Assembly (NCBI RefSeq): GCF_001456115.1
Contig: NZ_CP013264.1
Span: 2,188,501 to 2,252,500, forward strand
DNA: 64,000 bases
Reading direction: 5' to 3'
Source of the DNA: Sphingobium baderi
GTDB taxonomy: Bacteria > Pseudomonadota > Alphaproteobacteria > Sphingomonadales > Sphingomonadaceae
The notes under the pieces were generated by a model. The model was not told the origin of the DNA and searched no databases. It was given only the letters and a program-made list of their open reading frames with translations. Numbering within the stretch: the stretch's first letter is position 1; each line of letters starts with the position of its first letter. Positions 39,134 through 48,287 of this stretch are shown piece by piece. The translations under genes were made by a program, and so were the position numbers.

Positions 39134-39697
39134 ATGCTGACGCTGCCCAATCTGCTGACGCTTTCGCGTATACTGACCGTGCCCCTTCTGGTCGCGTTGC
39201 TCTGGCCCGCCGAAATCGGCGCGCGCTGGACCACCGGCTATGCGCTGGCCTTCGCTCTTTACTGCCTCATGGGCGTGACGGATTATTTCGACGGCTATCT
39301 TGCCCGCGCGCAGGGAGCCGTGTCCCGGCTGGGCATTTTCCTCGATCCGATCGCCGACAAGATCATGGTGGGCGCCGTGATCCTGATGCTGGCGGCGACG
39401 CGGGACATCGCCGGCATTCATATCGTCGCGGCCATGGTCATCCTGCTGCGAGAGATCGCCGTTTCCGGCCTGCGCGAATTTCTGGCGGGATTGCAGGTCT
39501 CCGTCCCGGTGTCCCGCCTCGCTAAATGGAAGACGACCCTTCAGATTATCGCCCTGGGCGCGCTGATCCTGGCTGGCGCGGTGCCGCAATATGCTTTCGT
39601 GCAGATGATCGGCCTTGCGACATTATGGGCCGCCGCCGTGCTGACGCTCATCACCGGATGGGATTATCTGCGCGTCGGCATCCGGCATATGGATTGA
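39134..39697 (+). CDS. pgsA: CDP-diacylglycerol-glycerol-3-phosphate 3-phosphatidyltransferase
   Basis: 187 residues. The CDP-alcohol phosphotransferase motif is present as VTDYFDGYLARAQGAVSRLGIFLDPIADK. MLTLPNLLTLSRILTVP is the normal N-terminus, giving the start at 39134; an ATG at 39095 is open upstream. It makes phosphatidylglycerophosphate. It is 3 bp upstream of moaD and probably in one transcript with moaD-moaE, a common alphaproteobacterial arrangement. Confidence 0.95.
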   Translation: MLTLPNLLTLSRILTVPLLVALLWPAEIGARWTTGYALAFALYCLMGVTDYFDGYLARAQGAVSRLGIFLDPIADKIMVGAVILMLAATRDIAGIHIVAAMVILLREIAVSGLREFLAGLQVSVPVSRLAKWKTTLQIIALGALILAGAVPQYAFVQMIGLATLWAAAVLTLITGWDYLRVGIRHMD

Positions 39698-39700
39698 ACG

Positions 39701-39961
39701 ATGGCGACGCTGACCCTCGTCTATTTCGCCTGGGTGCGCGAAGCCATCGGCCTGGATGAAGAGCGTATCGAGCGGCCTGCGCCCGGCAAGACCATAGGCG
39801 ATCTGGTCGCGGCATTGGCGTTGCGAGGCGGGGGATATGCGGAAGCCTTGAGCGATGCTTCCCGCCTTCGCGCAGCGCTCGATCAGCGTTTCGTTCCGTT
39901 CGGCGATGTGATCGGAGAGGCGCGGGAACTGGCGCTCTTCCCGCCGGTGACGGGCGGATGA
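39701..39961 (+). CDS. moaD: Molybdopterin synthase sulfur carrier subunit MoaD
   Basis: 86 residues of a ubiquitin-like beta-grasp fold. LVYFAWVREAIGLDEE opens it, and the C-terminus is LFPPVTGG, the essential diglycine that is adenylated and thiocarboxylated. It donates sulfur for molybdopterin. Its stop overlaps the moaE start (ATGA). Confidence 0.95.
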   Translation: MATLTLVYFAWVREAIGLDEERIERPAPGKTIGDLVAALALRGGGYAEALSDASRLRAALDQRFVPFGDVIGEARELALFPPVTGG

Positions 39962-40401
39962 GGCGGATTTCCATCCAGACGGAGGATTTCGATGCGGCCA
40001 TCGAACTTGCCGCACTGGAAGCGCTGGGTGGTGGCGGTGTGGCGAGCTTTACCGGCATCGTGCGGGGCGAGGGTGGGCTGACGGCGCTGGAACTGGAGCA
40101 TTATCCAGCGATGACCCTGCCGCAGGCCGAACGGATCGTTGATGAAGCGATGTCTCGCTGGCCGCTATTGGGCGTCAGCGTCGTTCACCGCGTGGGGCGG
40201 CTGGAGCCCGGGGCGCGCATCGTCTTTGTCGGCACGGCATCCCGCCACAGGACGGCGGCGCTGGAAAGCTGCGCTTACCTGATCGACTGGCTGAAATCCC
40301 ACGCGCCCTTCTGGAAGAAGGAGCATTTCACCGATGGCGCGGCTCGCTGGGTCGAAGCGCGCGCGGAGGATGAGGAAAAAGCACGCGGCTGGACGCGCTA
40401 A
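39958..40401 (+). CDS. moaE: Molybdopterin synthase catalytic subunit MoaE
   Basis: 147 residues. GVASFTGIVRG, LELEHYPAMT, VVHRVGRLEPG and the catalytic-lysine region WKKEHFTDGAARWVEAR are the MoaE motifs. It converts cyclic pyranopterin monophosphate to molybdopterin with MoaD. Last gene of the pgsA-moaD-moaE unit; its stop overlaps the oxyR stop tail to tail. Confidence 0.95.
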   Translation: MRRISIQTEDFDAAIELAALEALGGGGVASFTGIVRGEGGLTALELEHYPAMTLPQAERIVDEAMSRWPLLGVSVVHRVGRLEPGARIVFVGTASRHRTAALESCAYLIDWLKSHAPFWKKEHFTDGAARWVEARAEDEEKARGWTR

Positions 40402-41333
40402 AGCGGCGACGCCTCGCCGTGGTTCAGGGGTGGCGTTTCCGCTGCCCGTAAAATTTCGGCAAGGAGGCGGAATTCCTTCTCTCGCGGGCTGTTTTTGCGC
40501 CAGATCAGCGCAATATCCCGGTAGGCTCGTTCCGATTGCAAAGGACGCGCCGTGATATGGGTATGGTCCAATATGCCCCCGGTGATCGCCATTTCCGGCA
40601 GCATGGTGACGCCCAACCCATTGTCGACCATCTGCACCAGCGTGTGCAGCGATGTTCCCATCATCGTGGCGCTGGCCCGCAATTCCGGCCGGTTGCATGC
40701 CGCCAGTGCATGGTCTTTCAGGCAATGCCCGTCCTCCAGCAGGAGCAGCTTCGTTTCGTCGATCATATCCGGGCCGATCCATTCGGGCGGATCGCGCGGA
40801 TCGTCGCGTGGGAAGGCGACATAGAGCCGGTCCTGGAACAGGATTTCGCTATCCACCTCGCCCGTGGGGAAGGGCAGAGCCAGAAGGACGCAGTCCACAT
40901 TGCCATGGCGCAGGGATTCTATGCCTGCCTGCGTCGTTTCTTCACGCAAATAAAGTTTGAGTTCTGGGCGGTCGGCCCGCAGGCGAGGCAGCAGGCGCGG
41001 CAGGAGAAAAGGCGCGATGGTTGGGATGACGCTCATCCTGAGTTCACCGGTCAGTGGCTTGCCGGAAGCCTCTGCGATGGCGGACAGTTCCTCGGCTTCG
41101 CGAAGGACGCGGTGCGCTTTTTCAACGATCTGATCGCCCAGCGCTGTGAAGCGCACCACGCGCCGCGTCCGTTCCACCAGCGTCACGCCGATCAGCGATT
41201 CCAGTTCCCTGATCCCCGCCGAAAGCGTGGATTGGGTGACATAGCAGCTATCGGCCGCCTTGCCGAAATGCTCATGCTCTTTTAGCGCCACCAGATATTG
41301 GAGCTGTTTGAGCGTGGGCATGTAGTTGGACAT
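40398..41333 (-). CDS. oxyR: Hydrogen-peroxide sensor OxyR (LysR family)
   Basis: 311 residues. N-terminal LysR helix-turn-helix (FGKAADSCYVTQSTLSAGIRELE). The regulatory domain contains LLLLEDGHCLKDHALAAC, where the two cysteines are 9 residues apart exactly as Cys199/Cys208 of E. coli OxyR, so peroxide-driven disulfide sensing is expected. It acts on catalase/peroxiredoxin genes elsewhere. An imperfect dyad 31 bp upstream may be its own site. Confidence 0.93.
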   Translation of the reverse strand: MSNYMPTLKQLQYLVALKEHEHFGKAADSCYVTQSTLSAGIRELESLIGVTLVERTRRVVRFTALGDQIVEKAHRVLREAEELSAIAEASGKPLTGELRMSVIPTIAPFLLPRLLPRLRADRPELKLYLREETTQAGIESLRHGNVDCVLLALPFPTGEVDSEILFQDRLYVAFPRDDPRDPPEWIGPDMIDETKLLLLEDGHCLKDHALAACNRPELRASATMMGTSLHTLVQMVDNGLGVTMLPEMAITGGILDHTHITARPLQSERAYRDIALIWRKNSPREKEFRLLAEILRAAETPPLNHGEASPL

Positions 41334-41363
41334 CTTGATCGGCTTTCTCGATTAACAAGCCGA

Positions 41364-41385
41364 ATATAAGTGATCTAACCTATAT
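41364..41385. promoter_or_regulatory. Dyad upstream of oxyR
   Basis: ATATAAGTGA-TC-TAACCTATAT: arms match at 8 of 10 positions. It lies 31 bp upstream of oxyR and overlaps the 3' end of the TauE gene. The AT-rich ATA...TAT edges are compatible with an OxyR/LysR half-site, suggesting autoregulation. Confidence 0.35.
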
Positions 41386-42148
41386 ATCCAAGCCATTTGG
41401 CGACTCCGAACAGCGACGTCAGGGTCAGGATGACTCCCACCGCGACAAACAGGACGCGAGGCGCGACATGGCGGGCCAGCATGGCTCCGAACGGTGCGGC
41501 CACAACGCCGCCGACGAGAAGGCCGATGGTGTATGTCGTGAACGTCTCCCACCCCAGATGCAGCAGGAAAGTGATGCTGATCGAAAGGGTAAGGAAAAAC
41601 TCGACTGTGTTCACCGTCCCGATCGTATGCCTTGGACTGGACCCCTGGATCAGCAGATTGGATGTGACTACCGGTCCCCATCCGCCGCCGCCTGTGGCAT
41701 CCATGAAGCCGCCGGCAAGCCCCAGTGGCGCCACCCATTTCGGATCGCGCGCCTGTGGAGGGAAATGGAAACCACGCCAGATCAGATAGATGCCAATGCT
41801 GGTCAGATAGATCTGGACTATCGGCTTAATGATCGCGCCGTCGATGTTGGACAGCAGATAGGCGCCCGCCACGCCGCCGATCATGCCCGGAATGATGAGG
41901 CGCGCGAACAGGCGCCAGTCGACATTGCGATGCGCGATGTGGCTGATCGCCGAAACGCCGGTGGTGAAGGTTTCCGCCGCATGGACGCTGGCCGATGCCT
42001 TGCTCGGCGGCAGGCCCAAGGCCAGCAGCAGGGTGCTTGAAATGACGCCATAGGCCATGCCCAGCGCGCCGTCGATCATCTGGGCCCCAAAGCCGATGAG
42101 GATGAAGGGCAGGATGTCGCCGAAATGATTGAGGAGAGAATCGATCAT
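41375..42148 (-). CDS. TauE/SafE family sulfite/organosulfonate exporter-like protein
   Basis: 257 residues, about eight membrane helices. MIDGALGMAYGVISSTLLLALGLPP and the second-half repeat GGFMDATGGGGWGPVVTSNLL are the TauE family signature. Members export sulfite, sulfoacetate or related anions. A serine acetyltransferase (cysteine synthesis) diverges from it, which fits a sulfur-metabolism grouping. The frame continues into oxyR's promoter region with only about 41 bp between. Confidence 0.9.
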   Translation of the reverse strand: MIDSLLNHFGDILPFILIGFGAQMIDGALGMAYGVISSTLLLALGLPPSKASASVHAAETFTTGVSAISHIAHRNVDWRLFARLIIPGMIGGVAGAYLLSNIDGAIIKPIVQIYLTSIGIYLIWRGFHFPPQARDPKWVAPLGLAGGFMDATGGGGWGPVVTSNLLIQGSSPRHTIGTVNTVEFFLTLSISITFLLHLGWETFTTYTIGLLVGGVVAAPFGAMLARHVAPRVLFVAVGVILTLTSLFGVAKWLGYIG

Positions 42149-42319
42149 GAACCGCCTATAAATCGAATGTCTACCTCAATGATAGAAATTACGCGTAAAG
42201 CCAAGCAGCTTTCCTTTCCACGATGATAAGCTGTCTTTAGGGCTTCTCTGGAAAAATCAGGCCCATGCGACTATGTAGAGCGGAACCGTGCATGGCACGG
42301 GTTGTTCAGGGACGAAAAG

Positions 42320-43039
42320 ATGCTGCGTAACCTCATGGCATATCTGGACTCGGTGAAGTCGCGGGACCCGGCGCCTCGATCGCGCGCGGAAATCCTGCTC
42401 TATCCTGGCGTCTGGTCGCTGGCCTTTCATCGTATAGCTCACCGTCTGTATCGTGTGCGGCTCTATTTCCTTGCCCGGGCAGTGAACCATCTGTCCCGTT
42501 TCCTGACAGGGAACGACATTCACCCCGGCGCCAGGATCGGCAAGCGTTTCTTCATTGACCATGGCTTTACCGTCATTGGAGAGACTGCGGAAATCGGCGA
42601 TGACGTCACGCTCTATCAGAATGTGACGCTCGGCGGAACGGACCCGGCCAATGGCATTGCCGGAAAGCGCCACCCGACACTGGGAGATGGCGCGATCGTG
42701 GGGTCTGGCGCGCAAGTCCTGGGACCGATTCGCGTAGGCGCGCGCGCGCGCGTAGGGGCCAATGCCGTGGTGACCAAGGATGTGCCGGAAGGGGCGACGA
42801 TGGTCGGCATACCGGCGCGGCAGATGCTGGTCGATGTGACGGCCTATCAGCGTGACTTCGTGCCTTATGGCACGCCCTGCTCCGATTGCTTCGATCCTGA
42901 AAAGCAGAAGCTGGAACTGCTCCAGTGCGAGATGGAGCAACTTCAAAAGCGCCTGGCCCAACTGATCAAGGAACAGCGTGGGGCTGGTTCGGACAGCAAG
43001 GACGACATTCCTCTTTTCAAGGAACGTGATCGCGCCTGA
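42320..43039 (+). CDS. cysE: Serine O-acetyltransferase
   Basis: 239 residues. Short N-terminal helical part, then a left-handed beta-helix of hexapeptide repeats ([40 protein letters not shown], given in pieces) with [31 protein letters not shown]. Shorter than E. coli CysE, as in the EpsC/plant-type group. A charged coiled-coil-like tail rich in Glu/Gln/Leu follows. It makes O-acetylserine for cysteine. The ATG at 42320 is behind AGGGACG; a TTG at 42302 is less likely. Confidence 0.93.
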   Translation: MLRNLMAYLDSVKSRDPAPRSRAEILLYPGVWSLAFHRIAHRLYRVRLYFLARAVNHLSRFLTGNDIHPGARIGKRFFIDHGFTVIGETAEIGDDVTLYQNVTLGGTDPANGIAGKRHPTLGDGAIVGSGAQVLGPIRVGARARVGANAVVTKDVPEGATMVGIPARQMLVDVTAYQRDFVPYGTPCSDCFDPEKQKLELLQCEMEQLQKRLAQLIKEQRGAGSDSKDDIPLFKERDRA

Positions 43040-43383
43040 TGTCCAATGTGACACCCTTTCCGGCTTATGGGCAAAAGGTCGGGCAGACCGGGTTTGATCG
43101 TCAGGAACTCCAGCGGATCATGGATCTGTATGGTCGCATGGTTTCGGCGGGGCACTGGCGCGACTATGCGCTGGACATGGGCCGGGATGCGGCGATTTTC
43201 TCCGCCTTTCGCCGGTCCGCCGAACGCCCCGAATATCGCATCGAAAAGCGCCCCGCGCTGCGCCACCGGCAAGGCATGTGGGCATTGATCGGTGAAGCGG
43301 GGCATGTCCTCAAGCGCGGACAGGAGCTTCAGGGCGTCCTCGCGCCCGTTGAACGCAAACTGCTCAAGATTGTCGAGGATTGA
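43039..43383 (+). CDS. DUF2794 protein
   Basis: 114 residues of the alphaproteobacterial DUF2794 family: FDRQELQRIMDLYGRMVSAGHWRDYALDMG, then AIFSAFRRSAERPEYRIEKRP. No catalytic motif is known. Its start overlaps the cysE stop by 1 bp (TGATG), so it is translated from the same mRNA. Confidence 0.9.
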   Translation: MSNVTPFPAYGQKVGQTGFDRQELQRIMDLYGRMVSAGHWRDYALDMGRDAAIFSAFRRSAERPEYRIEKRPALRHRQGMWALIGEAGHVLKRGQELQGVLAPVERKLLKIVED

Positions 43384-43387
43384 CGGA

Positions 43388-44461
43388 TCAGGCCGCAGCC
43401 TGATCCAGAGAGGCACGGTCCAGATAGGGCAGGCGATCCGTCAGCACATCGGGCAAGCTGCCGACGACCCAAGCCCGCGCCCGATGCCAAAGGGCGGATA
43501 GAAGCAACAGGGCCGATCCGATCACCAGCGCGGTAAAGGCAGCGGACAATTCGACCGCGCCCGCTTTGTGGAACAGCGCATAGAGCGCGAACAGCACATA
43601 AGCCAGACTTGACACCAGAAGGGCGCGCCGGTCGATCGCCAGTGCCACCAGTCCAAAGGCGACATAGAGCGCGATGACCATCATGGCCTTGCCGATGCCC
43701 ATTTCATTCCCGTCGAACACGCCCAACAGATGAAACAGCGAATGGGCGATCATGGGAGCCGCTGTCAGATGCAGCCAGAAAGCCACGTCGGAACGCCGGG
43801 TCGTGCGTCCCCGGTCCGACATGTCCCAGCGCATCGCCAGTGCAAAGATCGCAAGGCCCGCAATCAGCAGCAGAATGATCCATAGTCTTTCATTTCCCGG
43901 CGCGATGGACAGGACGAGGCCCGCTACGACTGCCGCGCCCGCCGCTGCTCCCGCTGCGACGGTGATGGGCACCATGAAACGCCGCCAGTGCATCCAGGCC
44001 GTAACGGCGCTCGCCAGAGCAATGGCGGACACGATCAATCCCTCAATCCTGTCATCCGCATCGGGCAAGATCTGTCCGGCCAGTGCCATCAGAGCAAACG
44101 CCACGCCGCCGACAAATCCACCCAGCAACAATATCGAGGGCAGGGCCATCCGCCGCTGACGCGTGAAATATTCCGCCAGCCCCCAACTGGCTGCTGCCAC
44201 CAGCAGGCCCGATGCGATGGAAGGGTGATATTCCGCCGCGCCCAACCGCAGGCTGTTGCCCAGCCATCCGACGGCTACCAGCAATATGATGCTGGCAATG
44301 GCGACGAAGATATCGTTGAAGCCCGTCAGCAGGCGGAAATGTTCTTCATCGACGACCGGGCTGGCGCGCATCCGGGCGACATGGTCGCGCAGCGCGTTGG
44401 CGGCATCGGCTGAAAGGGCGCCGGCCGCTACGGCATCCTGTAGATCGCTTTCGCTATACAT
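43388..44461 (-). CDS. DUF2157 membrane protein
   Basis: 357 residues. A cytosolic N-terminal helical domain (SESDLQDAVAAGALSADAANALRDHV) is followed by roughly ten hydrophobic helices with a GFNDIFVAIASIILLVAVGWLG segment typical of DUF2157. Function is unknown. The ATG at 44461 has GGAGG 7 bp upstream; the frame is open to 44503. Convergent with DUF2794. Confidence 0.87.
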   Translation of the reverse strand: MYSESDLQDAVAAGALSADAANALRDHVARMRASPVVDEEHFRLLTGFNDIFVAIASIILLVAVGWLGNSLRLGAAEYHPSIASGLLVAAASWGLAEYFTRQRRMALPSILLLGGFVGGVAFALMALAGQILPDADDRIEGLIVSAIALASAVTAWMHWRRFMVPITVAAGAAAGAAVVAGLVLSIAPGNERLWIILLLIAGLAIFALAMRWDMSDRGRTTRRSDVAFWLHLTAAPMIAHSLFHLLGVFDGNEMGIGKAMMVIALYVAFGLVALAIDRRALLVSSLAYVLFALYALFHKAGAVELSAAFTALVIGSALLLLSALWHRARAWVVGSLPDVLTDRLPYLDRASLDQAAA

Positions 44462-44598
44462 GGCCAGCCTCCGCCAAATGCCTGATCCCAGGCGATCTAA
44501 CATTGCTGTATTATTTAATCAACACAGCAGATTTTCTCCTTTTTCCTACCCCTTTGCGATGATAGCGCCACGGTTGCCTAAGAGGGAGAAAGACCGAC

Positions 44599-45531
44599 AT
44601 GACCCTGCCAGCGTTGCTTGAAGGCCGCCTGTCCCTTCCGCTGATCGGATCGCCCATGTTCCTCGTATCGCGGCCTTCCCTGGTCATCGCCCAATGTCGC
44701 GCAGGCATTGTCGGCGCGTTTCCCTCGCTCAACGCTCGGCCTTCGGGCACTCTTGAAAGCTGGCTTCAGGAGATCGAGGAAGCGTTGACCGAAACGGACG
44801 CCCCTTTCGCCGTCAACCTCATCGTCCACCGCACCAATGCGCGGCTGGAGGAGGATCTAGCGCTTTGCGTCAAATATAAGGTGCCGATCGTCATCACCTC
44901 GCTCGGCGCGCGGGAAGATGTGAACCGGGCGATCCACAGCTATGGTGGCATCGTCCTGCATGACGTCATCAACAATGTCTTTGCGCGCAAGGCGGTTGAA
45001 AAGGGCGCAGATGGCCTGATCGCCGTGGCGGCCGGGGCAGGGGGACATGCGGGCACCTTGTCACCCTTTGCGCTGGTGGAGGAAATCCGCTCCTGGTTCG
45101 ATGGGCCATTGGCGTTGTCCGGCGCAATCGCAACGGGACGTTCCATTGCCGCGGCGCGGATGATGGGGGCGGACCTTGCCTATATGGGGTCTCCCTTCAT
45201 CGCGACGGAGGAAGCCGATGCCGATCCCGCCTACAAGCAGATGATCGTCGACAGCGGCGCGGGCGATATCGTGTATTCCGACGTGTTCAGCGGCGTTCTG
45301 GGCAACTATCTGAAACCCAGCATCGTCGCGGCGGGCATGGACCCCGACAATCTGCCCGCAGCGGCGTCGATGGATTTCGCGAAACTGGGCGGCGATGGAA
45401 AGAAGGCGTGGCGCGACATCTGGGGCGCCGGACAGGGCATTGGCGCAATCCGCAAGATTCAGCCCGCAGGCGCCTTCATCGACCAGCTCAAGGCTGAATA
45501 TCGCGACGCCGTGGCTGCTTTCCCTTCATAA
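44599..45531 (+). CDS. NAD(P)H-dependent flavin oxidoreductase / nitronate monooxygenase-like
   Basis: 310 residues of a TIM barrel of the 2-nitropropane dioxygenase family. LIGSPMFLVSRPSLVIAQCRAGIVGAFPSLNAR opens the barrel, AAGAGGHAGTLSPFALV is the flavin phosphate loop, and SGAIATGRSIAAARMMGADLAYMGS binds FMN. Members oxidise nitronates or act as quinone/enoyl reductases; the real substrate is uncertain. It converges on the hydrolase, overlapping it by 6 bp. Confidence 0.88.
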   Translation: MTLPALLEGRLSLPLIGSPMFLVSRPSLVIAQCRAGIVGAFPSLNARPSGTLESWLQEIEEALTETDAPFAVNLIVHRTNARLEEDLALCVKYKVPIVITSLGAREDVNRAIHSYGGIVLHDVINNVFARKAVEKGADGLIAVAAGAGGHAGTLSPFALVEEIRSWFDGPLALSGAIATGRSIAAARMMGADLAYMGSPFIATEEADADPAYKQMIVDSGAGDIVYSDVFSGVLGNYLKPSIVAAGMDPDNLPAAASMDFAKLGGDGKKAWRDIWGAGQGIGAIRKIQPAGAFIDQLKAEYRDAVAAFPS

Positions 45532-46404
45532 GAAAGCGCGCAGTTCGGCAATGAAGCGGTCGAACTGGTCGTGATGCAGCCAATGGCCGGCATCGGCGAA
45601 TTCCACCAGTCGCGCATCCTGAAAATGAGCGGCCCGGCCATCCTGAACCGGATTTGACGCCCAGCTGTCCAGGCCAAGGCACAACATGACGGGGCAGGTG
45701 ATCCGGCTCCAGAATTGCGGCAGTTCGTCGTCGATACCAGTGTCCGGCGACCAGCCCCGCAGGCTGGGGTCGAATTTCCAACCATAGCTGCCGTCCTCGT
45801 TCCGGTTGGTGCCGTGAATGGTCAGGTGCAACGCCTGCTCGACGGACAGATGGTCGTTGCGCGCGCGCATCCGCTCCACGCCTGCTTCGATCGAGGCCAG
45901 CTTGCGGCTGGGTTTGTGCAACGTGCTCCGCCGCCGATCGATCCATTCGCGCCATTTGTCGACCGCGGGTTCTTCCGCCTTTTCCCGTAAGCGCGCGGGG
46001 GAAAGTCCAAGCCCCTCAATCGCGACCAGCTTCGCCACGCGCTCGGGATAAAGCCCCGCATAACGCAGGCTGATGGCGCCGCCGAGTGAATGGGCGACGA
46101 TCGTCACCGTCTCTTCGCCGATCATATCCACCATCTGCGCCAGATCGTAGACGAAGCTGCTCATCATGTAGCCGCCGTCGGAAGACCAGCCGCTGTCGCC
46201 ATGTCCGCGCAGATCGACGGCCATGACATGATAGTCGCCGCAAAGCGCGCGGGCGGTCCAGTCCCAGCTGCGCGCATGGTCGAAGCCCCCATGCACCAGA
46301 AGCAGGGCCGGCGCTGCAGAATTTCCCCAATCCACATAGTGCAAGCGCGTCCGCAGCGACGTGAAGAAATGCGATGTGGGTGTGGGCGCTGCGGGCGTGT
46401 CCAT
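45526..46404 (-). CDS. Alpha/beta hydrolase
   Basis: 292 residues. LLLVHGGFDHARSWDW is the oxyanion region, VDLRGHGDSGWSSDGGY follows, the nucleophile serine is in IVAHSLGGAISLRYA (about residue 115), and the catalytic histidine is near DAGHWLHHDQ at the C-terminus. Substrate unknown. The ATG at 46404 gives MDTPAAPTPTSHFF; the frame is open to 46539. It is downstream of the hybrid kinase, 112 bp away, in the same direction. Confidence 0.88.
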   Translation of the reverse strand: MDTPAAPTPTSHFFTSLRTRLHYVDWGNSAAPALLLVHGGFDHARSWDWTARALCGDYHVMAVDLRGHGDSGWSSDGGYMMSSFVYDLAQMVDMIGEETVTIVAHSLGGAISLRYAGLYPERVAKLVAIEGLGLSPARLREKAEEPAVDKWREWIDRRRSTLHKPSRKLASIEAGVERMRARNDHLSVEQALHLTIHGTNRNEDGSYGWKFDPSLRGWSPDTGIDDELPQFWSRITCPVMLCLGLDSWASNPVQDGRAAHFQDARLVEFADAGHWLHHDQFDRFIAELRAFL

Positions 46405-46516
46405 GCGATCCTGCCGGCTGAAAAGAAGGTTTATTTCCTTCCTTTGGTCATGCACCGGCCGCTTGCAATAGCCATGCGGAAAAAATCCACATTCCCCCCT
46501 TTGCTGTTCGGGAAAT

Positions 46517-48094
46517 CTATCCCTGGCCGGAATCGCCATTGCTGCCGCCAGCCGGGTCAGGCAAGGGCCGGCGGCGTATCGAGCTTACGATCTGGGCCAG
46601 CGCCGCTTGTTTGAAGGGCTTGTCCAACCTGGGCCTGCTGCTTGCATGGGGTGGCAACTCGGCAAAGCCGGTGATGATGATGACCGGCAGGCCGGGTATT
46701 TTTTCCTCGATCGCGTCGGCCAGCTGCGCGCCGGTCATGCCGGGCATCGCATGATCGGTGATGACCAGATCGACGTCGCCTTGCTCCAATATCCGAAGGG
46801 CGTCGGCCGCGCCGCTGGCCTGAAATACCGTGTGCCCCAGATCCTCCAGCATCCCCGCCGTGTTGATGAGCACGAGATCATCATCGTCGACCGCCAGAAT
46901 GACCAGTGGCGTGCTGGTTTCATATGCCACTTCCGTTACGGTTGCCTCGGCGCGTGGGACGTTGGCCGCCGCTACCGGCAACCAGAGCGAAACCGTCGTG
47001 CCCTTGCCCGCCTCGCTTTCGATGGTCATTGCGCCGCCGCACTGTTCGGCAAAACCGTGGACCATCGACAGCCCAAGCCCCGTCCCTTTGCCCACGCCCT
47101 TCGTGGTGAAAAAAGGTTCGGTGGCGCGTGCCAGCGTCGTTTCGTCCATGCCTTCGCCCTCGTCGATGACCGACAGGCGGATATAGGGGCCGGGTTGCAG
47201 GTCGCCGCGAGGAATTGGCGGGGTTGCGACTTCGCTCCCCTCGAGGATCAGGCAACCCACGCCACGCATCGCGTCGCGCGCATTGACCGCAAGGTTGAGC
47301 AGCGCGAGTTCGAGTTGCCCCGGATCCGCCTGAGCGGACGCCAGGACAAGGGGGAATCGGGTTTCGATTCCCACGCCCGTGCCCAGTGTGGCCTTGAGCA
47401 ATTCGGCCATGTCCCGCACCAGCGCGATGCAATCGACGCTTTGCAGTTTCAGTTCCTGTTTGCGCGCAAAGGCCAACATGCGCTGCGTCAGGGTCGCGCC
47501 CCGCTCTGCTGCGGCCATGGCGTTGTCTATATAGCGGGAAATATCGGCCCCGCTGGCCAAACGCTGCCGCGCAAGATCCAGGCTGCCCACGATGACCGCC
47601 AGTAGATTGTTGAAATCATGGGCCACGCCGCCCGTCAATTTACCGATGGCTTCCATTTTCTGCGTCTGGAAAATGGCCTCGCGCGCTTCTTCCAAAGCCT
47701 GCTGCGCCTCGCGCCGTTCGGTAAGGTCGCGCGTGACCTTAGCAAAGCCCAGAAGCTCACCTTCGGCATTGCGGATGGCATCGATGACGACGCTTGCCCA
47801 GAATCGCGATCCGTCCTTGCGGATTCGCCATCCCTCCGCCTCGAAACGCCCTTCGCGCGCCGTTGTGTCTAGTGCTCGCGAAGGAACGCCTGCCAACCTG
47901 TCATCTTCCGAATAGAAACGGGAGAAATTTTGGCCGATAATTTCGCTTTCCCGATATCCCTTCAGCCGCTCGGCCCCGGCGTTCCAACTGCTCACCGTAC
48001 CGGCGGGATCGAGCATGTAGATCGCATAGTCCGTCACGCTCTGGATGAGCAGTTCGAACCGGTTTTCCAGCCGGTCAGGCATTGCCTTTTTCAT
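46517..48094 (-). CDS. PAS-domain hybrid histidine kinase with C-terminal receiver
   Basis: 525 residues, no membrane helix, so cytosolic. PAS sensor at about 10-125 (YAIYMLDPAGTVSSWNAGAERLKGY, then DGSRFWASVVIDAI), phospho-acceptor in GGVAHDFNNLLAV (His about 157), an ATPase domain (about 265-385) with GLSMVHGFAEQ, and a receiver with the acceptor in DLVITDHAMPGMTG (about 445). The DFNN-type kinase joined to a receiver resembles stress/light-sensing hybrid kinases. An EcfG-type promoter lies 40 bp upstream, suggesting a place in the general stress response. The ATG at 48094 is used; the frame is open to 48220. Confidence 0.88.
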   Translation of the reverse strand: MKKAMPDRLENRFELLIQSVTDYAIYMLDPAGTVSSWNAGAERLKGYRESEIIGQNFSRFYSEDDRLAGVPSRALDTTAREGRFEAEGWRIRKDGSRFWASVVIDAIRNAEGELLGFAKVTRDLTERREAQQALEEAREAIFQTQKMEAIGKLTGGVAHDFNNLLAVIVGSLDLARQRLASGADISRYIDNAMAAAERGATLTQRMLAFARKQELKLQSVDCIALVRDMAELLKATLGTGVGIETRFPLVLASAQADPGQLELALLNLAVNARDAMRGVGCLILEGSEVATPPIPRGDLQPGPYIRLSVIDEGEGMDETTLARATEPFFTTKGVGKGTGLGLSMVHGFAEQCGGAMTIESEAGKGTTVSLWLPVAAANVPRAEATVTEVAYETSTPLVILAVDDDDLVLINTAGMLEDLGHTVFQASGAADALRILEQGDVDLVITDHAMPGMTGAQLADAIEEKIPGLPVIIITGFAELPPHASSRPRLDKPFKQAALAQIVSSIRRRPLPDPAGGSNGDSGQG

Positions 48095-48133
48095 CCGGAC
48101 CTGAAATCCTTGCCATATGCGCCCTGGAAACCG

Positions 48134-48159
48134 AACGCATCGCGGGGGATAACGGTTCC
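48134..48159 (-). promoter_or_regulatory. EcfG-type promoter of the hybrid kinase
   Basis: On the minus strand GGAAC (48159-48155), a 17-bp spacer, CGTT (48137-48134). It is 40 bp upstream of the kinase ATG and matches the sigma-EcfG consensus at all nine fixed positions. Confidence 0.65.
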
Positions 48160-48287
48160 TTGCTACGCAGGATTTGGCATTCGATCGGTCAATCCAGGCA
48201 CTTGCAGGATAGCTGTTCAACGGGAAATAGGGTTGGGCAAGGCTTTGCGGCGATCTGGTTCTTATGCGGAAAACAGGTTGAGGATTC

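Noticed and set aside
42281..42305. GGAAC-N16-TGTT upstream of cysE as a third EcfG promoter
   Set aside because: The -10 deviates (TGTT instead of CGTT) and would place the start site almost at the ribosome site; too weak to call.
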